Origin: Solimonas aquatica
Lineage (GTDB): Bacteria; Pseudomonadota; Gammaproteobacteria; Nevskiales; Nevskiaceae
Direction of reading: 5' to 3'
DNA length: 64,000 nucleotides
NCBI RefSeq assembly: GCF_900111015.1
Contig: NZ_FOFS01000005.1
Span: forward strand, 62,001 to 126,000
The position numbers and the translations under genes were made by a program. Shown here in pieces: positions 25,839 to 35,206 of the stretch. The first letter of the stretch is position 1. Each line of letters begins with the position of its first letter. The notes beneath the pieces are model-generated. The model ran no database searches. It saw only the letters and a list, made by a program, of their open reading frames with translations, and was not told the origin of the DNA.

Positions 25839-27203
25839 ATGCAAGAGAAGAATCAGACCCGCGTGCAGCAGCTGATCAATGCCCTGCTGATCGTCGCGGT
25901 GGTGGCCCTGCTGGGCTATCTGTCGGTGCGTTTCAAGACCGAGCTGGACTGGACCGCCGGCAAGCGCAACACGCTCACCGAGGCCAGCATCAAGCAGCTC
26001 AAGTCCATGCCCGATGAGCTGGTGTTCCATGTCTTCGCGCCCAACGGCGCCGATGCGCGTCGCGGCGCCACGGCGGACCTGGACAAGTACCAGCGCGTGA
26101 AGAAGAACATCCGTATCGACTTCATCGACCCTTCCGCCTCGCCGCAGAAGGTGCGTGACTATCAGGTCTCGTATGTGGGCCAGATCGTCGCCGAGTATCA
26201 GGGCCGGCGCGAGACGCTCAACGCCACCACCGAGCCGGCGATCACCACCGCCCTGCAGCGTCTGGCCTATGCCGGCGAGCAGACCGTGGTGTTTCTCGAA
26301 GGCCACGGCGAGCGCGCCATCGCGCCCGGCGGCGGCCAGGATGCCGTGGACAAGTTCGCGCAGCTGCTGCGCGACAAGGGTCTGAAGGTCGAGAGCCTGA
26401 ACCTGGTCAAGACGCCGAAGATTCCCGACAACACCAGCGTGCTGGTGCTGGCCTCGCCCAGCCGCGCGCCGCTGGAAGGCGAGGTGAACCTGATCAAGGA
26501 TTACGTCGCGCGCGGCGGCAATCTGCTGTGGCTGGCGGACCCCGACTTCCCCGCCGGCCTGCAGGCCCTGGCCGATGAACTCGGCGTGCACTGGCAGGAC
26601 GGTTACGCGATCTTCCCGGACTACCAGATCCTGGGCACCGGCCATCCCGGCTTCTTCGCCGCCATCGATTACCCGGCCAATGCCGTCACCCAGGGCCTGG
26701 ACATGGTCACGCTGTTCCCGCTGGTGCGCGCGCTGCGCACCGAGGCGAAGAACGGTTTCACCGCGCAGCCGCTGCTGCAGACGCAGGACAGCGCCTGGCT
26801 GGAAACCGGCGACATCCAGTCCGGCGCGGTGGGCTATGACGAGGGCAAGGACATCAAGGGGCCGCTGACCATCGGCGCCACCCTGACCCGTGACTACAAG
26901 CCGTCCGCCGAGGACAAGACCGGCAAGCCGCATCCGCAGCGCATCGCGCTGATCGGCGACGCCGATTTCATCTCCGATGCCTATCTGCAGCAGCTGGGCA
27001 ATCAGCAGCTGGGCCTGAATCTGGTGCAGTGGCTGGCCAGCCGCGACGCGCAGCTCAACATCAACGTGCCCAAGGCGCCGGACACGCAGCTGGTGCTGCC
27101 GGGCTGGGCCAGCCTGCTGATCGCCGCCGGCTTCGTGGTACTGCTGCCGCTGGGCCTGCTGGGCTATGGCGTCACGCGCTGGGCGCTGCGCCGTCGGCGC
27201 TGA
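25839..27203 (+). CDS. GldG-like ABC-type auxiliary membrane protein
   Basis: 454 aa. One N-terminal transmembrane helix (ALLIVAVVALLGYLSVRF), then the conserved DWTAGKRNTLTEASIKQLKSM segment of the GldG/ABC_transp_aux family, a large extracytoplasmic domain containing FLEGHGERAI and GGNLLWLADPD, and a C-terminal transmembrane helix followed by an Arg-rich end. It is 22 bp downstream of the permease. In related systems this subunit projects into the periplasm. Confidence 0.9.
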   Translation: MQEKNQTRVQQLINALLIVAVVALLGYLSVRFKTELDWTAGKRNTLTEASIKQLKSMPDELVFHVFAPNGADARRGATADLDKYQRVKKNIRIDFIDPSASPQKVRDYQVSYVGQIVAEYQGRRETLNATTEPAITTALQRLAYAGEQTVVFLEGHGERAIAPGGGQDAVDKFAQLLRDKGLKVESLNLVKTPKIPDNTSVLVLASPSRAPLEGEVNLIKDYVARGGNLLWLADPDFPAGLQALADELGVHWQDGYAIFPDYQILGTGHPGFFAAIDYPANAVTQGLDMVTLFPLVRALRTEAKNGFTAQPLLQTQDSAWLETGDIQSGAVGYDEGKDIKGPLTIGATLTRDYKPSAEDKTGKPHPQRIALIGDADFISDAYLQQLGNQQLGLNLVQWLASRDAQLNINVPKAPDTQLVLPGWASLLIAAGFVVLLPLGLLGYGVTRWALRRRR

Positions 27204-27222
27204 GCAAGCGCAGGAGTTTGCG

Positions 27223-28092
27223 ATGAAGCGTGCAAGACTCAATCTGCTGCTGCTCGTGCTGGTGGCGGCGCTGGCCGCCACCGTGTACTTCACGCGCAAG
27301 AAGGAAGAGCCCAAGGGCGCGCCGCTGACGGCGCTGAACACGGATGCCATCGACCGCATCCGCATCGAGCATCCGGATCGCCCGGCGCTGCAGCTGGAAA
27401 AGCGCGGCAGCGACTGGTGGCTCAGCGCGCCGGTGTCGGCACCCTGCGATCCCTTTGAAGTGGCGACGCTGCTCAATCTGGCCAGCGCCAGCACGCAGCG
27501 CAGCTTCAAGCTGAGCGAGGTGAAGCCCGCCGAGCTCAAGCTCGATCCGCCGCAGTTCAGCATCACGCTCAATGACCAGAAGCTGGCCTTCGGCGATGTC
27601 GAGCCGCTGGAATACCGGCGCTATGTGCAGCACGGCGACACGGTGTCGCTGATCGACGATCCTGCCGCCACCAGCGTCGATGCCGATTATTCCGATCTGC
27701 TGGCCAAGACCCTGCTGCCGTCCGATGCCAGGCTGGTGGCGATCCAGCTGCCGGGCCTGAGCCTCAAGCGCGACGCCGACGGCAAGCGCTGGCAGGCGGA
27801 GCCGGCGCCCGCCGCCGCCAGCGCCGATGATCTGTCCCGCCTCGTCGAAGCCTGGCGGCACGCCCGCGCGATGTGGAATGCGGCGATCCCGGCGCAGGCA
27901 GCACAGAGCGGCCAGACGCCGCAGCCCATCACGCTGAGCCTGGAAGGCGGACAGACGATCCAGCTGTTGCTGATCAGCCGCGAGCCGCAGCTGATCATCG
28001 ACCGGCCGGATCTCAAAGTGCGTTACACCCTGTCCAAGGCCGATGCCGACACGCTGCTGAGCCTGAAGCCGGCGGCAGCGGCCAAGCCCTAG
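27223..28092 (+). CDS. DUF4340 domain protein, membrane-anchored
   Basis: 289 aa from ATG 27223 with CAGGAG just upstream. N-terminal helix NLLLLVLVAALAATVYFT anchors a periplasmic domain with the DUF4340 pattern: DRIRIEHPDRPALQLEKRGSDW, VATLLNLASAS and YVQHGDTVSLIDD. DUF4340 proteins regularly follow GldG-like genes, as here, and are taken as accessory parts of the same ABC system. It is convergent with the copper chaperone gene. Confidence 0.87.
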   Translation: MKRARLNLLLLVLVAALAATVYFTRKKEEPKGAPLTALNTDAIDRIRIEHPDRPALQLEKRGSDWWLSAPVSAPCDPFEVATLLNLASASTQRSFKLSEVKPAELKLDPPQFSITLNDQKLAFGDVEPLEYRRYVQHGDTVSLIDDPAATSVDADYSDLLAKTLLPSDARLVAIQLPGLSLKRDADGKRWQAEPAPAAASADDLSRLVEAWRHARAMWNAAIPAQAAQSGQTPQPITLSLEGGQTIQLLLISREPQLIIDRPDLKVRYTLSKADADTLLSLKPAAAAKP

Positions 28093-28122
28093 GGCCTGCT
28101 GACAATCACTTTGCGCGCTGCG

Positions 28123-28596
28123 TCAAGGCGCGGTCTCACGCACCGGGAACGGCACGCTCAGTTCCTGGCCGTTATCGAGCCGGAAGCTCACGGTCACTTC
28201 GTCGCCCGCGCTCAGCGCCTGCTTGAGCCCCATCAGCATCAGATGGGTGCCGCCGGGCGCCAGCGCCACGCTGCCGTGTGCGGGAATCTCCAGGCGCTCC
28301 AGCATGCGCATCTGCATGAGGCCGTTTTCGGTGGCCATGCTGTGCATCATGGTCTCGCCCGCCGCCTCGCTGTGCACGGCAATCACCTGCACGGCCTGAT
28401 CGCCGTCGTTGCGCAGCTTGAGATAGCCGGCGGTGACGCTGGCGCCCGGCGGTGCCGCGCGCACCCAGGGCGCCTGCGCACTGATCGCGCCCTGGCTGGC
28501 CACGGCCGCCTCGGCCGCAGGCGGCGGTGCCTGGCGCGAGCAGGCGCCCAGCACCAGCAGCAGGCTCAGACAGGCAGCGCGAATCGCGACGGGCAT
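28123..28596 (-). CDS. Periplasmic copper chaperone PCuAC-family lipoprotein
   Basis: 157 aa from ATG 28596 preceded by CTGGAG. Signal peptide with lipobox LVLGAC. The Cu(I)-binding pattern is present: ETMMHSMATENGLMQMR and GGTHLMLMGLKQAL (the H-M-x10-M-x21-H-x-M arrangement). The family carries copper to the CuA centre of cytochrome oxidase. No SCO partner is nearby. It is convergent with DUF4340 and separated from the cold-shock gene by a terminator. Confidence 0.9.
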   Translation of the reverse strand: MPVAIRAACLSLLLVLGACSRQAPPPAAEAAVASQGAISAQAPWVRAAPPGASVTAGYLKLRNDGDQAVQVIAVHSEAAGETMMHSMATENGLMQMRMLERLEIPAHGSVALAPGGTHLMLMGLKQALSAGDEVTVSFRLDNGQELSVPFPVRETAP

Positions 28597-28654
28597 GGCG
28601 AAGACTCCAGATCGACCGTGATAAAGCGCGGCATTGTAGAGCGCCGGCCCGCCC

Positions 28655-28690
28655 ACAAAAAAACCCCGCGTCGCGGGGTTTCGAGTTCAG
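28655..28690 (-). terminator. Rho-independent terminator after the cold-shock gene
   Basis: Minus strand: AAACCCCGCG, a short loop, CGCGGGGTTT, then TTTTTTG (stem 28661-28683). It lies 20-50 bp downstream of the cold-shock gene stop and upstream of the copper chaperone start. Confidence 0.88.
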
Positions 28691-28709
28691 GCGCCTGGCT
28701 GCCTGAGAT

Positions 28710-28922
28710 TCAAGTGAGGACCGTGACTTTCTCGGCCTGCGGGCCCTTCTGGCCCTGCGTGACTTCGAATTCCACTTTCTGTCCCTCGCTCAGCGTACGA
28801 AAGCCGGTGCCCTGAATCTGGCGGAAGTGCACAAATACGTCGCTGCCGCCTTCACGCTGGATGAACCCGAAGCCTTTCGCGTTATCGAACCACTTCACCG
28901 TACCTTTTTCACGATTTGCCAT
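28710..28922 (-). CDS. Cold-shock domain protein (CspA family)
   Basis: 70 aa from ATG 28922; the ATG at 28928 (two codons earlier) is possible, but AAGGG is better spaced for 28922. Single OB-fold with RNP1 KGFGFI and RNP2 DVFVHF, and [15 protein letters not shown] at the N-terminus. It binds single-stranded RNA as an RNA chaperone. Own terminator at 28655-28690; long 5' region shared divergently with the M48 peptidase. Confidence 0.95.
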   Translation of the reverse strand: MANREKGTVKWFDNAKGFGFIQREGGSDVFVHFRQIQGTGFRTLSEGQKVEFEVTQGQKGPQAEKVTVLT

Positions 28923-29116
28923 CTGCATCGACCCTTTTTGCCGTACCGCGGCCCGGGTGCCGCGTGGATCGAGCGCGGCCCTGCTGCCGCGCTCGATTCG
29001 ACTTTGCTCTCCTTGCGCGCCGGATTGCAAGCGCAAAGCGGCTTCTGGCGTGGGCGGCGGCTGCGATCCGGGGTGGCATTGACTATCATCGCCGCCTCCG
29101 CATCCCTCGCCGCGCC

Positions 29117-29884
29117 ATGAAAGCCCGCTCGTTCCTGATCGTTCTCGCCAGCCTCGGACTGGCCGCCGCCTGCGCCACCTCGCCCACCGGCCGTCACCAG
29201 CTGCGCCTGGTCTCCGACCAGAAGATGGCGACCATGGGCGTCACCGCCTTCCAGGAACTGAAGACCAAGACGCCGCTGACGCAGAACCCGCAGACCTCGG
29301 CCTATGTGCAATGCGTGGCGCGCGCCATCACCCAGGAAACCGGCGGGCAATGGGAGGTGCAGGTGTTCGAGTCCAAGGAGGTCAATGCCTTCGCCCTGCC
29401 CGGCGGCAAGATCGGCGTGTACACCGGCCTGCTGGCAGTGGCGCAGACCCAGGACCAGCTCGCCGCCGTGCTCGGCCACGAGGTCAGCCATGTGCTCGCC
29501 GGGCATTCGGCGGCGCGGGTGTCCAATGAAATCGCCACGCAGTTCGGCGTGACCCTGGTGAGCCTGGGCACCGGCCTGCCTTCCGAGGCGGTGGGCGCCG
29601 GCGCCAAATACCTCTTGATTCTGCCGTTCTCGCGCGGCGACGAATCCGAGGCCGACGAGCTGGGCATGCAGCTGATGGCGCGCGCCGGCTTCGATCCCGC
29701 GCAGGCCGTGGAGCTGTGGCGCAATATGGAGAAGCAGTCCAGCGGCGCGCCGCCGGAATTCGCCTCCACCCATCCTTCCCACGCCACGCGCATCGCCGAT
29801 CTGCAACGCGAGCTGCCGCAGGTGCAGCCGCTGTACGCGCAGGCCCGCGCCGCCGGCAAGAACCCGGGCTGCAAATCCTCATGA
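29117..29884 (+). CDS. M48-family metallopeptidase lipoprotein
   Basis: 255 aa from ATG 29117. Lipobox LAAAC (Cys19) suggests an envelope lipoprotein. Zinc site HEVSH (121-125) with the third ligand in the DESEADELG motif, and [10 protein letters not shown] near the C-terminus: the pattern of BepA/LoiP-type peptidases that clear misfolded outer-membrane proteins. There is no TPR extension, so it is nearer LoiP/YggG than BepA. Its stop overlaps the rmuC start (ATGA). Confidence 0.9.
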   Translation: MKARSFLIVLASLGLAAACATSPTGRHQLRLVSDQKMATMGVTAFQELKTKTPLTQNPQTSAYVQCVARAITQETGGQWEVQVFESKEVNAFALPGGKIGVYTGLLAVAQTQDQLAAVLGHEVSHVLAGHSAARVSNEIATQFGVTLVSLGTGLPSEAVGAGAKYLLILPFSRGDESEADELGMQLMARAGFDPAQAVELWRNMEKQSSGAPPEFASTHPSHATRIADLQRELPQVQPLYAQARAAGKNPGCKSS

Positions 29885-31125
29885 TGATCTGGCTCACCCT
29901 GCTGGCCGCCGCTCTGGGCGCCGCGCTCGGCGCTTTGCTGGTCTCGCGCCTCCAGCGCGGTCCGGACCTGGCCGCGCAGCTGCGCAGCGAGATCGAGCGC
30001 ATCGAGCGCAGCCTGCGCGAGGAAGCCGCCACCACCCGCCGCGAAACCCAGGACACGCTGCGCGCGCAGCGCAGCGAGCAGGCCGAGACCCTGGCGCGCT
30101 TCGGCGAAGCGCAGCGCGCGTCCCTGCAACAGCTGGTGGACACCCAGCTCAAGCAGGGCGAGGCGCTGCGCGGCAGCGTCGAGGAAAACCTGAAAACCCT
30201 GCGCGCCGACAACGCCGAGAAGCTGGAGCAGATGCGCCGCACCGTGGATGAAAAACTCCACGAGACGCTGGAGAAGCGTCTGGGCGACTCGTTCAAGCTG
30301 GTCAGCGAGCGCCTGGAACAGGTGCACAAGGGCCTGGGAGAAATGCAGGCCCTGGCGGTGGGCGTAGGCGATCTCAAGCGCGTGCTGGGCAATGTGAAGA
30401 CGCGCGGCATCTTCGGCGAGGTGCAGCTGGCGGCGCTGCTGGAACAGGTGCTGACCGTGGAGCAGTACGCCGCCAACATCGCCACCAAGCCCGGCTCCGC
30501 CGAACGCGTGGAGTTCGCCATCAAGCTGCCCGGCCGCAGCGACGAGGGTCCGGTCTGGCTGCCCATCGACGCCAAGTTCCCGCGTGAGGATTACGAGCGC
30601 CTGCTCGAAGCCCAGGACCGCGCCGACCCCGCCGCCGCGGAAGCCGCCGCGCAGGCCCTGGAACGGCGCATCAAGCTGGAAGCGCAGAACATCAGCAGCA
30701 AATACATCTCGCCGCCGCACACCACCGACTTCGGCATCCTGTTCCTGCCCACCGAAGGGCTGTATGCCGAAGTGCTGCGGCGCCCGGGCCTGTTCGAAGC
30801 CCTGCAGCGCGAGCATCGCGTCACCATCACCGGCCCCACCACCCTGCTGGCCACGCTCAACAGCCTGCAGATGGGCTTCCGCACGCTGGCCATCGAACAA
30901 CGCTCCAGCGAAGTCTGGCGCGTGCTCGGGGCGGTGAAGACCGAGTTCGCCAAGTTCGGCGAGGTGCTCGACAAGGTGAAGAAGAAGCTCGACGAGGCCA
31001 GCACCCAGATCGAAGCCACCGGCGTGCGCTCGCGCGCGATCAGCCGCCGCCTGCGCGAAGTCGAAGCGCTGCCCGAGGCGGACAGCGCGCCGATGCTGGG
31101 CAAGGGCGAAGAGGGTGAGGCCTGA
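29881..31125 (+). CDS. rmuC: DNA recombination protein RmuC
   Basis: 414 aa from ATG 29881. N-terminal transmembrane helix (WLTLLAAALGAALGALLV), a long coiled coil (~30-160), then the RmuC nuclease-like domain (LKRVLGNVKTRGIFGEVQL, WLPIDAKFPREDYERLL, DFGILFLPTEGLYAEV, ITGPTTLLATLNSLQMGFR). RmuC limits recombination between inverted repeats. It is translationally coupled to the peptidase gene and followed by a repeat-rich gap. Confidence 0.95.
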   Translation: MMIWLTLLAAALGAALGALLVSRLQRGPDLAAQLRSEIERIERSLREEAATTRRETQDTLRAQRSEQAETLARFGEAQRASLQQLVDTQLKQGEALRGSVEENLKTLRADNAEKLEQMRRTVDEKLHETLEKRLGDSFKLVSERLEQVHKGLGEMQALAVGVGDLKRVLGNVKTRGIFGEVQLAALLEQVLTVEQYAANIATKPGSAERVEFAIKLPGRSDEGPVWLPIDAKFPREDYERLLEAQDRADPAAAEAAAQALERRIKLEAQNISSKYISPPHTTDFGILFLPTEGLYAEVLRRPGLFEALQREHRVTITGPTTLLATLNSLQMGFRTLAIEQRSSEVWRVLGAVKTEFAKFGEVLDKVKKKLDEASTQIEATGVRSRAISRRLREVEALPEADSAPMLGKGEEGEA

Positions 31126-31139
31126 GACGTGAGACGAAA

Positions 31140-31453
31140 TAAGGTAAATCTTTGTCATTCCGGCGTAAGCGGGAATCCAGGCTTTGCTGGCGGCAGGAGA
31201 GACTGGGTGTAATCGCTGTGCGTCGCCCCCTCTCCCTAGCCCTCTCCCGCAAGGGGAGAGGGAACCGCTGTGTCGACGACTACAAGATGTCGTGCGCGTA
31301 GGCCGCCGGGTTCAGATCACTTGCGTTCAACACGAGCACCTTACTCCCCTCTCCCCTCGCGGGAGAGGGGCGGGGGGAGAGGGGGCGCGGCGCCAGATCA
31401 AACGGCAGCCGCCCCCTCTCCCTGGCCCTCTCCCGCAAAGGGAGAGGGAATGA
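31140..31453. repeat. Cluster of palindromic intergenic repeats
   Basis: The 457-bp gap between rmuC and the PhoD-type gene carries no gene. It holds one GTCATTCCGGCGTAAGCGGG element (about 31153-31175) and three copies of the CCCTCTCCC palindrome (31225-31262, 31344-31386, 31411-31450). Between 31454 and 31582 I see only the leader of the next gene. Confidence 0.85.
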
Positions 31454-31582
31454 GTGCGGTGGCCACTGCTGGGATTTGTCCTGCAGCCCGGCACAGCGGC
31501 ACAAGCCAGGCCGGCCGCGTCCCCGCAGCGTCATCATTTCCCGCTAGGCTGCATCGCAGTCGCCGCTGCCTCGGGAGAGCCC

Positions 31583-33139
31583 ATGCCCATCGACGCCAAA
31601 CGCCGCCAGCTGCTGCTCGCCAGCGCCGGGCTCTGCGGTCTGGGCCTGCTGCCCGCGCTGCTGGCAAACGCGCGCGAACCAAGCAGCAAGACCTATCCCT
31701 TCACGCTCGGCGTGGCCAGCGGCGACCCCCTGCCCGATGGCTTCGTGCTGTGGACGCGCCTGGCGCCGCAGCCCCTGGATGATGAAAGCGGTGCCGGCGG
31801 CATGCCGGCGCTCGCGGTACCGGTGCGCTGGCAGGTGGCGGAGGACGAGCAGTTCCGCAAGCTGGTCGCACAAGGCAGCACCCTGGCCGAGCCGCAATGG
31901 GGCCACAGCGTGCACGTGGAAGTGCGCGGCCTGCGTGCGGATCGCCGCTACTGCTATCGCTTCTTCGCCATGGACGCCGAAAGCCCGCGCGGCTGGACGC
32001 GCAGCGCGCCGGCCGCCGGCATGGGCCGGCTGCGCTTCGCGCTCGCCTCCTGCCAGCATTACGAGCAGGGCTACTACGCCGCCTACCGGCACCTGGTTCG
32101 TGAGGCTCCGGATCTGGTGCTGCACGTCGGCGATTACATCTACGAGTCCTCGCGTGAGGACGGCGTGCGCCAGCATCGCGTCAACAATCCGCAGACCCTG
32201 GCGCAGTACCGCCGGCATCACGCGCAGTACAAGCTCGACGCCGATCTGCAGGCCGCACACGCCGCCTGTCCCTGGCTGCTGACCTGGGACGATCACGATG
32301 TGCAGAACGACTACGCCGGCGCGCATTCGCAGTTCAACGATCCGCCCGAACGCTTCCTGCTGCGCCGCGCCGCCGCCTATCAGGCCTACTGGGAACATCT
32401 GCCGCTGCCCCTTTCCGCACGGCCGCACGGACCGGACATGCGCCTGTACCGCAGCCGCGACTACGGCGAGCTGCTGCGCATCTATCTGCCGGATGATCGC
32501 CAGTATCGCGACGACCAGGCCTGCGGCAGCGCCGGCCACTGGGGCGGCGAGCTGCTGGCCGACTGCGCGCAGCGCGTTGATCCCAGGCGCACGATGTACG
32601 GCGCCGCGCAGGAAGCCTGGCTGCAGCAGCGTTTTGCGCAGAGCAAGGCGCGCTGGAACCTGCTCGCGCAGCAGCTGCTGATGGCGCCGCTGGATCAGCA
32701 GCCCGGTCCGGGCGAGGTCTGGTGGAGCGATGGCTGGGACGGCTATCCCGCGGCCCGCACGCGCCTGCTGCAGAGCATGCGCGACACGCAGCTGCGCAAT
32801 CCGCTGGTGCTGGGCGGCGACATCCATTCCTTCTGGGCCAGCGAGCTGAAAGCCGATTTCGCCGATCCGCAGTCGCCGAACATCGCCTGCGAGTTCACCG
32901 GCACCTCGATCAGCTCGCTCGGTGGCGGCTATGAGCGTTATCAGGCGCTGCTGCCGGAGAACCCGCACATCCGTTTCTTCGACTCGCGCTTTCGCGGCTA
33001 TGCCCTGGGCGAACTCAGCCGCGACACCCTGCAGATGCAGTTCCGCGCCCTGGACGATGTGCGCGATGCGGACTCCGGCATCCGCACGCTGGCGAGCTTC
33101 GTGGTGGAAGCGGGGCAGGCGCGGATTGTGGCGGCTTGA
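31583..33139 (+). CDS. phoD: Alkaline phosphatase D-type phosphodiesterase, Tat substrate
   Basis: 518 aa from ATG 31583 with GGGAGA upstream. N-terminal twin-arginine signal: KRRQLLLASAG, a hydrophobic stretch and ANA cleavage site near residue 31. The PhoD N-terminal domain (PFTLGVASGDPLPDGFVLWTR) is followed by the metallophosphatase core with LHVGDYIYE, TWDDHDVQNDYAG and LGGDIHSFWA metal-binding motifs. It cleaves phosphodiesters and monoesters outside the inner membrane, normally for phosphate scavenging. The Tat system it needs is encoded at 16644-18078. Confidence 0.93.
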   Translation: MPIDAKRRQLLLASAGLCGLGLLPALLANAREPSSKTYPFTLGVASGDPLPDGFVLWTRLAPQPLDDESGAGGMPALAVPVRWQVAEDEQFRKLVAQGSTLAEPQWGHSVHVEVRGLRADRRYCYRFFAMDAESPRGWTRSAPAAGMGRLRFALASCQHYEQGYYAAYRHLVREAPDLVLHVGDYIYESSREDGVRQHRVNNPQTLAQYRRHHAQYKLDADLQAAHAACPWLLTWDDHDVQNDYAGAHSQFNDPPERFLLRRAAAYQAYWEHLPLPLSARPHGPDMRLYRSRDYGELLRIYLPDDRQYRDDQACGSAGHWGGELLADCAQRVDPRRTMYGAAQEAWLQQRFAQSKARWNLLAQQLLMAPLDQQPGPGEVWWSDGWDGYPAARTRLLQSMRDTQLRNPLVLGGDIHSFWASELKADFADPQSPNIACEFTGTSISSLGGGYERYQALLPENPHIRFFDSRFRGYALGELSRDTLQMQFRALDDVRDADSGIRTLASFVVEAGQARIVAA

Positions 33140-33190
33140 GCGCGCGAGCGGGGCGGCAAAGGCCCGCGCCTTCATCGCGCTGCACCGCTC

Positions 33191-33225
33191 AGTTCCCTCT
33201 CCCCCGTGCCGGGGGAGAGGGAACT
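33191..33225. repeat. CCCTCTCCC-family palindrome behind phoD
   Basis: A perfect hairpin: AGTTCCCTCTCCCCCG, loop TGC, and the exact complement. It lies 51 bp after the phoD stop and could end or protect its transcript although no T-run follows. The rest of the 270-bp gap shows nothing else I can support. Confidence 0.8.
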
Positions 33226-33409
33226 GTGGCCACCCGCGCTGCGTCAGCCATCGCAGCCACAACCAAACCTCGTCGCCACCACAATCTTGTCCTGCATCAA
33301 CAAACCGCCTCCGCAGCCGCCCGGGCCGATTGTTCCGTCGCCGCTCCGCCGCCACAATGCCCTGCCCGCATCACGGGCCTGCACCATCTCAAGCCGCTGG
33401 AGCCGCACC

Positions 33410-34540
33410 ATGTCCCGACAGTTCCCCCGCGTCGATCCTGAAGGCCTGCTCGAATATTCGGTGGTGTTCACCGACCGCGCGGTCAATCACATGTCGCAGC
33501 TGTTCCAGCAGGCGCTGCGCGACATCCTGGTGATGCTCAAGCGCACCTACAAAGCCGAGGCCGCCGTGATGCTGCCCGGCGGCGGCAGCTACGGCATGGA
33601 GGCCATCGCCCGGCAGCTGGCCAGCGATCAACGCGTGCTGGTGATCCGCAACGGCTATTTCAGCTATCGCTGGAGCCAGATCTTCGAGATGGGCCGCATC
33701 CCCGCGCAGGAGACCGTGCTCAAGGCAAAGCCGCAGCGTGAAGGCGCGCAGGCGCCGTTCGCGCCACCGGCCATCGAGCTGGTGGAGGACACCATCCGCC
33801 GCGAGAAGCCCGCCGTGGTGTTCGCACCGCATGTGGAAACCGCCTCCGGCATCCTGCTGCCCGACGCCTACCTGAAGCGCGTGGCCGACGCGGTGCACGC
33901 GCACGGCGGTCTGTTCGTGCTGGACTGCGTGGCCTCCGGCGCGATCTGGGTGGACATGCCGGCCTGCGGCATCGACGTGCTGCTCACCGCGCCGCAGAAG
34001 GTGTGGAGTTCGCCGCCCTGCGCCGCGCTGATCATGCTCAGCGCCGCCGCCAAGGCCCGCGTGGAGCAGACCACGAGCACGAGCTTTGCCGCCGACCTCA
34101 AGAAGTGGCTGCAGATCATGCAGGCCTACGAAGGCGGCGGTCATGCGTATCACGCCACCGTGCCTACGCAGAGCCTGCTCACCCTGCGCGACACCATGCA
34201 GGAAACCATCGGCATCGGCCTGGAGCCCTTGCGCGAGGCGCAGTGGCAGCTGGGCCGTCAGGTGCGCGCACTGCTCGCGGCGCATGGTTTTCCCAGCGTG
34301 GCCGCCGCCGGCTTCGAAGCGCCGGGCGTGGTGGTGGCATATACCGGCGATGCCGAGATGGCCAATGCCAGGAAGTTCATCGCGCAGGGTTTGCAGACCG
34401 CCGCCGGCGTGCCGCTGATGTGCGATGAGCCGGCGGATTTCCGCAGCTTCCGCATCGGCCTGTTCGGCCTGGACAAGCTCGCGGATGTGAACGGCGCGGT
34501 GGCGCGGCTGGCAGCGGCGGTGAAGCAGATCGCCGGCTGA
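33410..34540 (+). CDS. Class V aminotransferase, alanine-glyoxylate/serine-pyruvate type
   Basis: 376 aa from ATG 33410 with CTGGAG upstream. Fold-type I PLP enzyme: MLPGGGSYGMEAIARQ (cofactor-binding loop), VLDCVASGAIWVDMP, and the Schiff-base lysine at K197 in LLTAPQKVWSSPP. YHATVPTQSLLTLRD fits the alanine-glyoxylate/2-aminoethylphosphonate-pyruvate aminotransferase clade. Substrates cannot be fixed from sequence; glyoxylate or phosphonate metabolism are possibilities. It is followed 20 bp later by a membrane protein gene. Confidence 0.88.
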   Translation: MSRQFPRVDPEGLLEYSVVFTDRAVNHMSQLFQQALRDILVMLKRTYKAEAAVMLPGGGSYGMEAIARQLASDQRVLVIRNGYFSYRWSQIFEMGRIPAQETVLKAKPQREGAQAPFAPPAIELVEDTIRREKPAVVFAPHVETASGILLPDAYLKRVADAVHAHGGLFVLDCVASGAIWVDMPACGIDVLLTAPQKVWSSPPCAALIMLSAAAKARVEQTTSTSFAADLKKWLQIMQAYEGGGHAYHATVPTQSLLTLRDTMQETIGIGLEPLREAQWQLGRQVRALLAAHGFPSVAAAGFEAPGVVVAYTGDAEMANARKFIAQGLQTAAGVPLMCDEPADFRSFRIGLFGLDKLADVNGAVARLAAAVKQIAG

Positions 34541-34560
34541 AACCCGGCTCCGGAGGCCGT

Positions 34561-35199
34561 ATGTCGAACCCAGATTCGCCTCTGTCCAAACCCCTGCGCC
34601 CCGAAGACCCGCAGCGCCTGCAGGCGTTTCGCGCCCGCATCGAGTCGCTGCGCTGGGACGCGGCGGATGTGACGCCGTCCATGTCCCACCTGTTCAGCGC
34701 GGTGGACGATCTGGCGCAGTCGGAAGTGGCCTACTACTACCGGCGGCGCAGCACCCGCGCCTGGATTTCCGGCCTCACGCGCATCGGCGCCTGGAGCCTG
34801 GGCTCGGTGGGCCTGCTGCTGCCGCTGCTGGCGGCGGCGGACGCACCGCGCTTCGCGGCCTGGGGGCTTTACGGTTATGCCTTTCTCGCCGCAGCGGCGA
34901 GCTGCCTGGCCGCCAACTCCCTGTTCGGCGGCACCGAGGGACACATCCGCTTCGTCACCACGCAGCTGCAGCTGGAAAAGCTGATCACCGCCTCGCGCAT
35001 CCGCTGGTGCCAGTACCTGAGTCAGCCCCATGCCACGCAGGCGCAGATCGACAACGGCTTCGCCCTCGTGCTGCAGTACGCCGGTGAGCTGCACGGCATC
35101 AGCATCGGCGAGACCGGACACTGGGGCGAGACCCTGCTGACCGAGCTGGCGCAGTACCAGAAGAAGATCGAAGCGCGCGGCGCCGAAACCAAGCGCTGA
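34561..35199 (+). CDS. Two-helix membrane protein, SLATT-like
   Basis: 212 aa. A long amphipathic helix (LAQSEVAYYYRRRSTRAWISGLTRIGAW) leads into two transmembrane segments (about residues 75-95 and 100-120) and a second long cytoplasmic helix (GHIRFVTTQLQLEKLITASRIRW). This helix-TM-TM-helix layout with the YYYRRR and R-x-LEKL motifs resembles SLATT-domain proteins, predicted pore-formers often tied to nucleotide-signal defence systems. Here its only neighbour is the aminotransferase, so a defence role is not indicated. It may equally be an unrelated DUF. Confidence 0.65.
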   Translation: MSNPDSPLSKPLRPEDPQRLQAFRARIESLRWDAADVTPSMSHLFSAVDDLAQSEVAYYYRRRSTRAWISGLTRIGAWSLGSVGLLLPLLAAADAPRFAAWGLYGYAFLAAAASCLAANSLFGGTEGHIRFVTTQLQLEKLITASRIRWCQYLSQPHATQAQIDNGFALVLQYAGELHGISIGETGHWGETLLTELAQYQKKIEARGAETKR

Positions 35200-35206
35200 G
35201 GCGCGG

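Noticed and set aside
34561-35199. Assigning the SLATT-like protein to an antiviral system
   Set aside because: No cyclase, sensor or other effector is adjacent; similarity is topological only.
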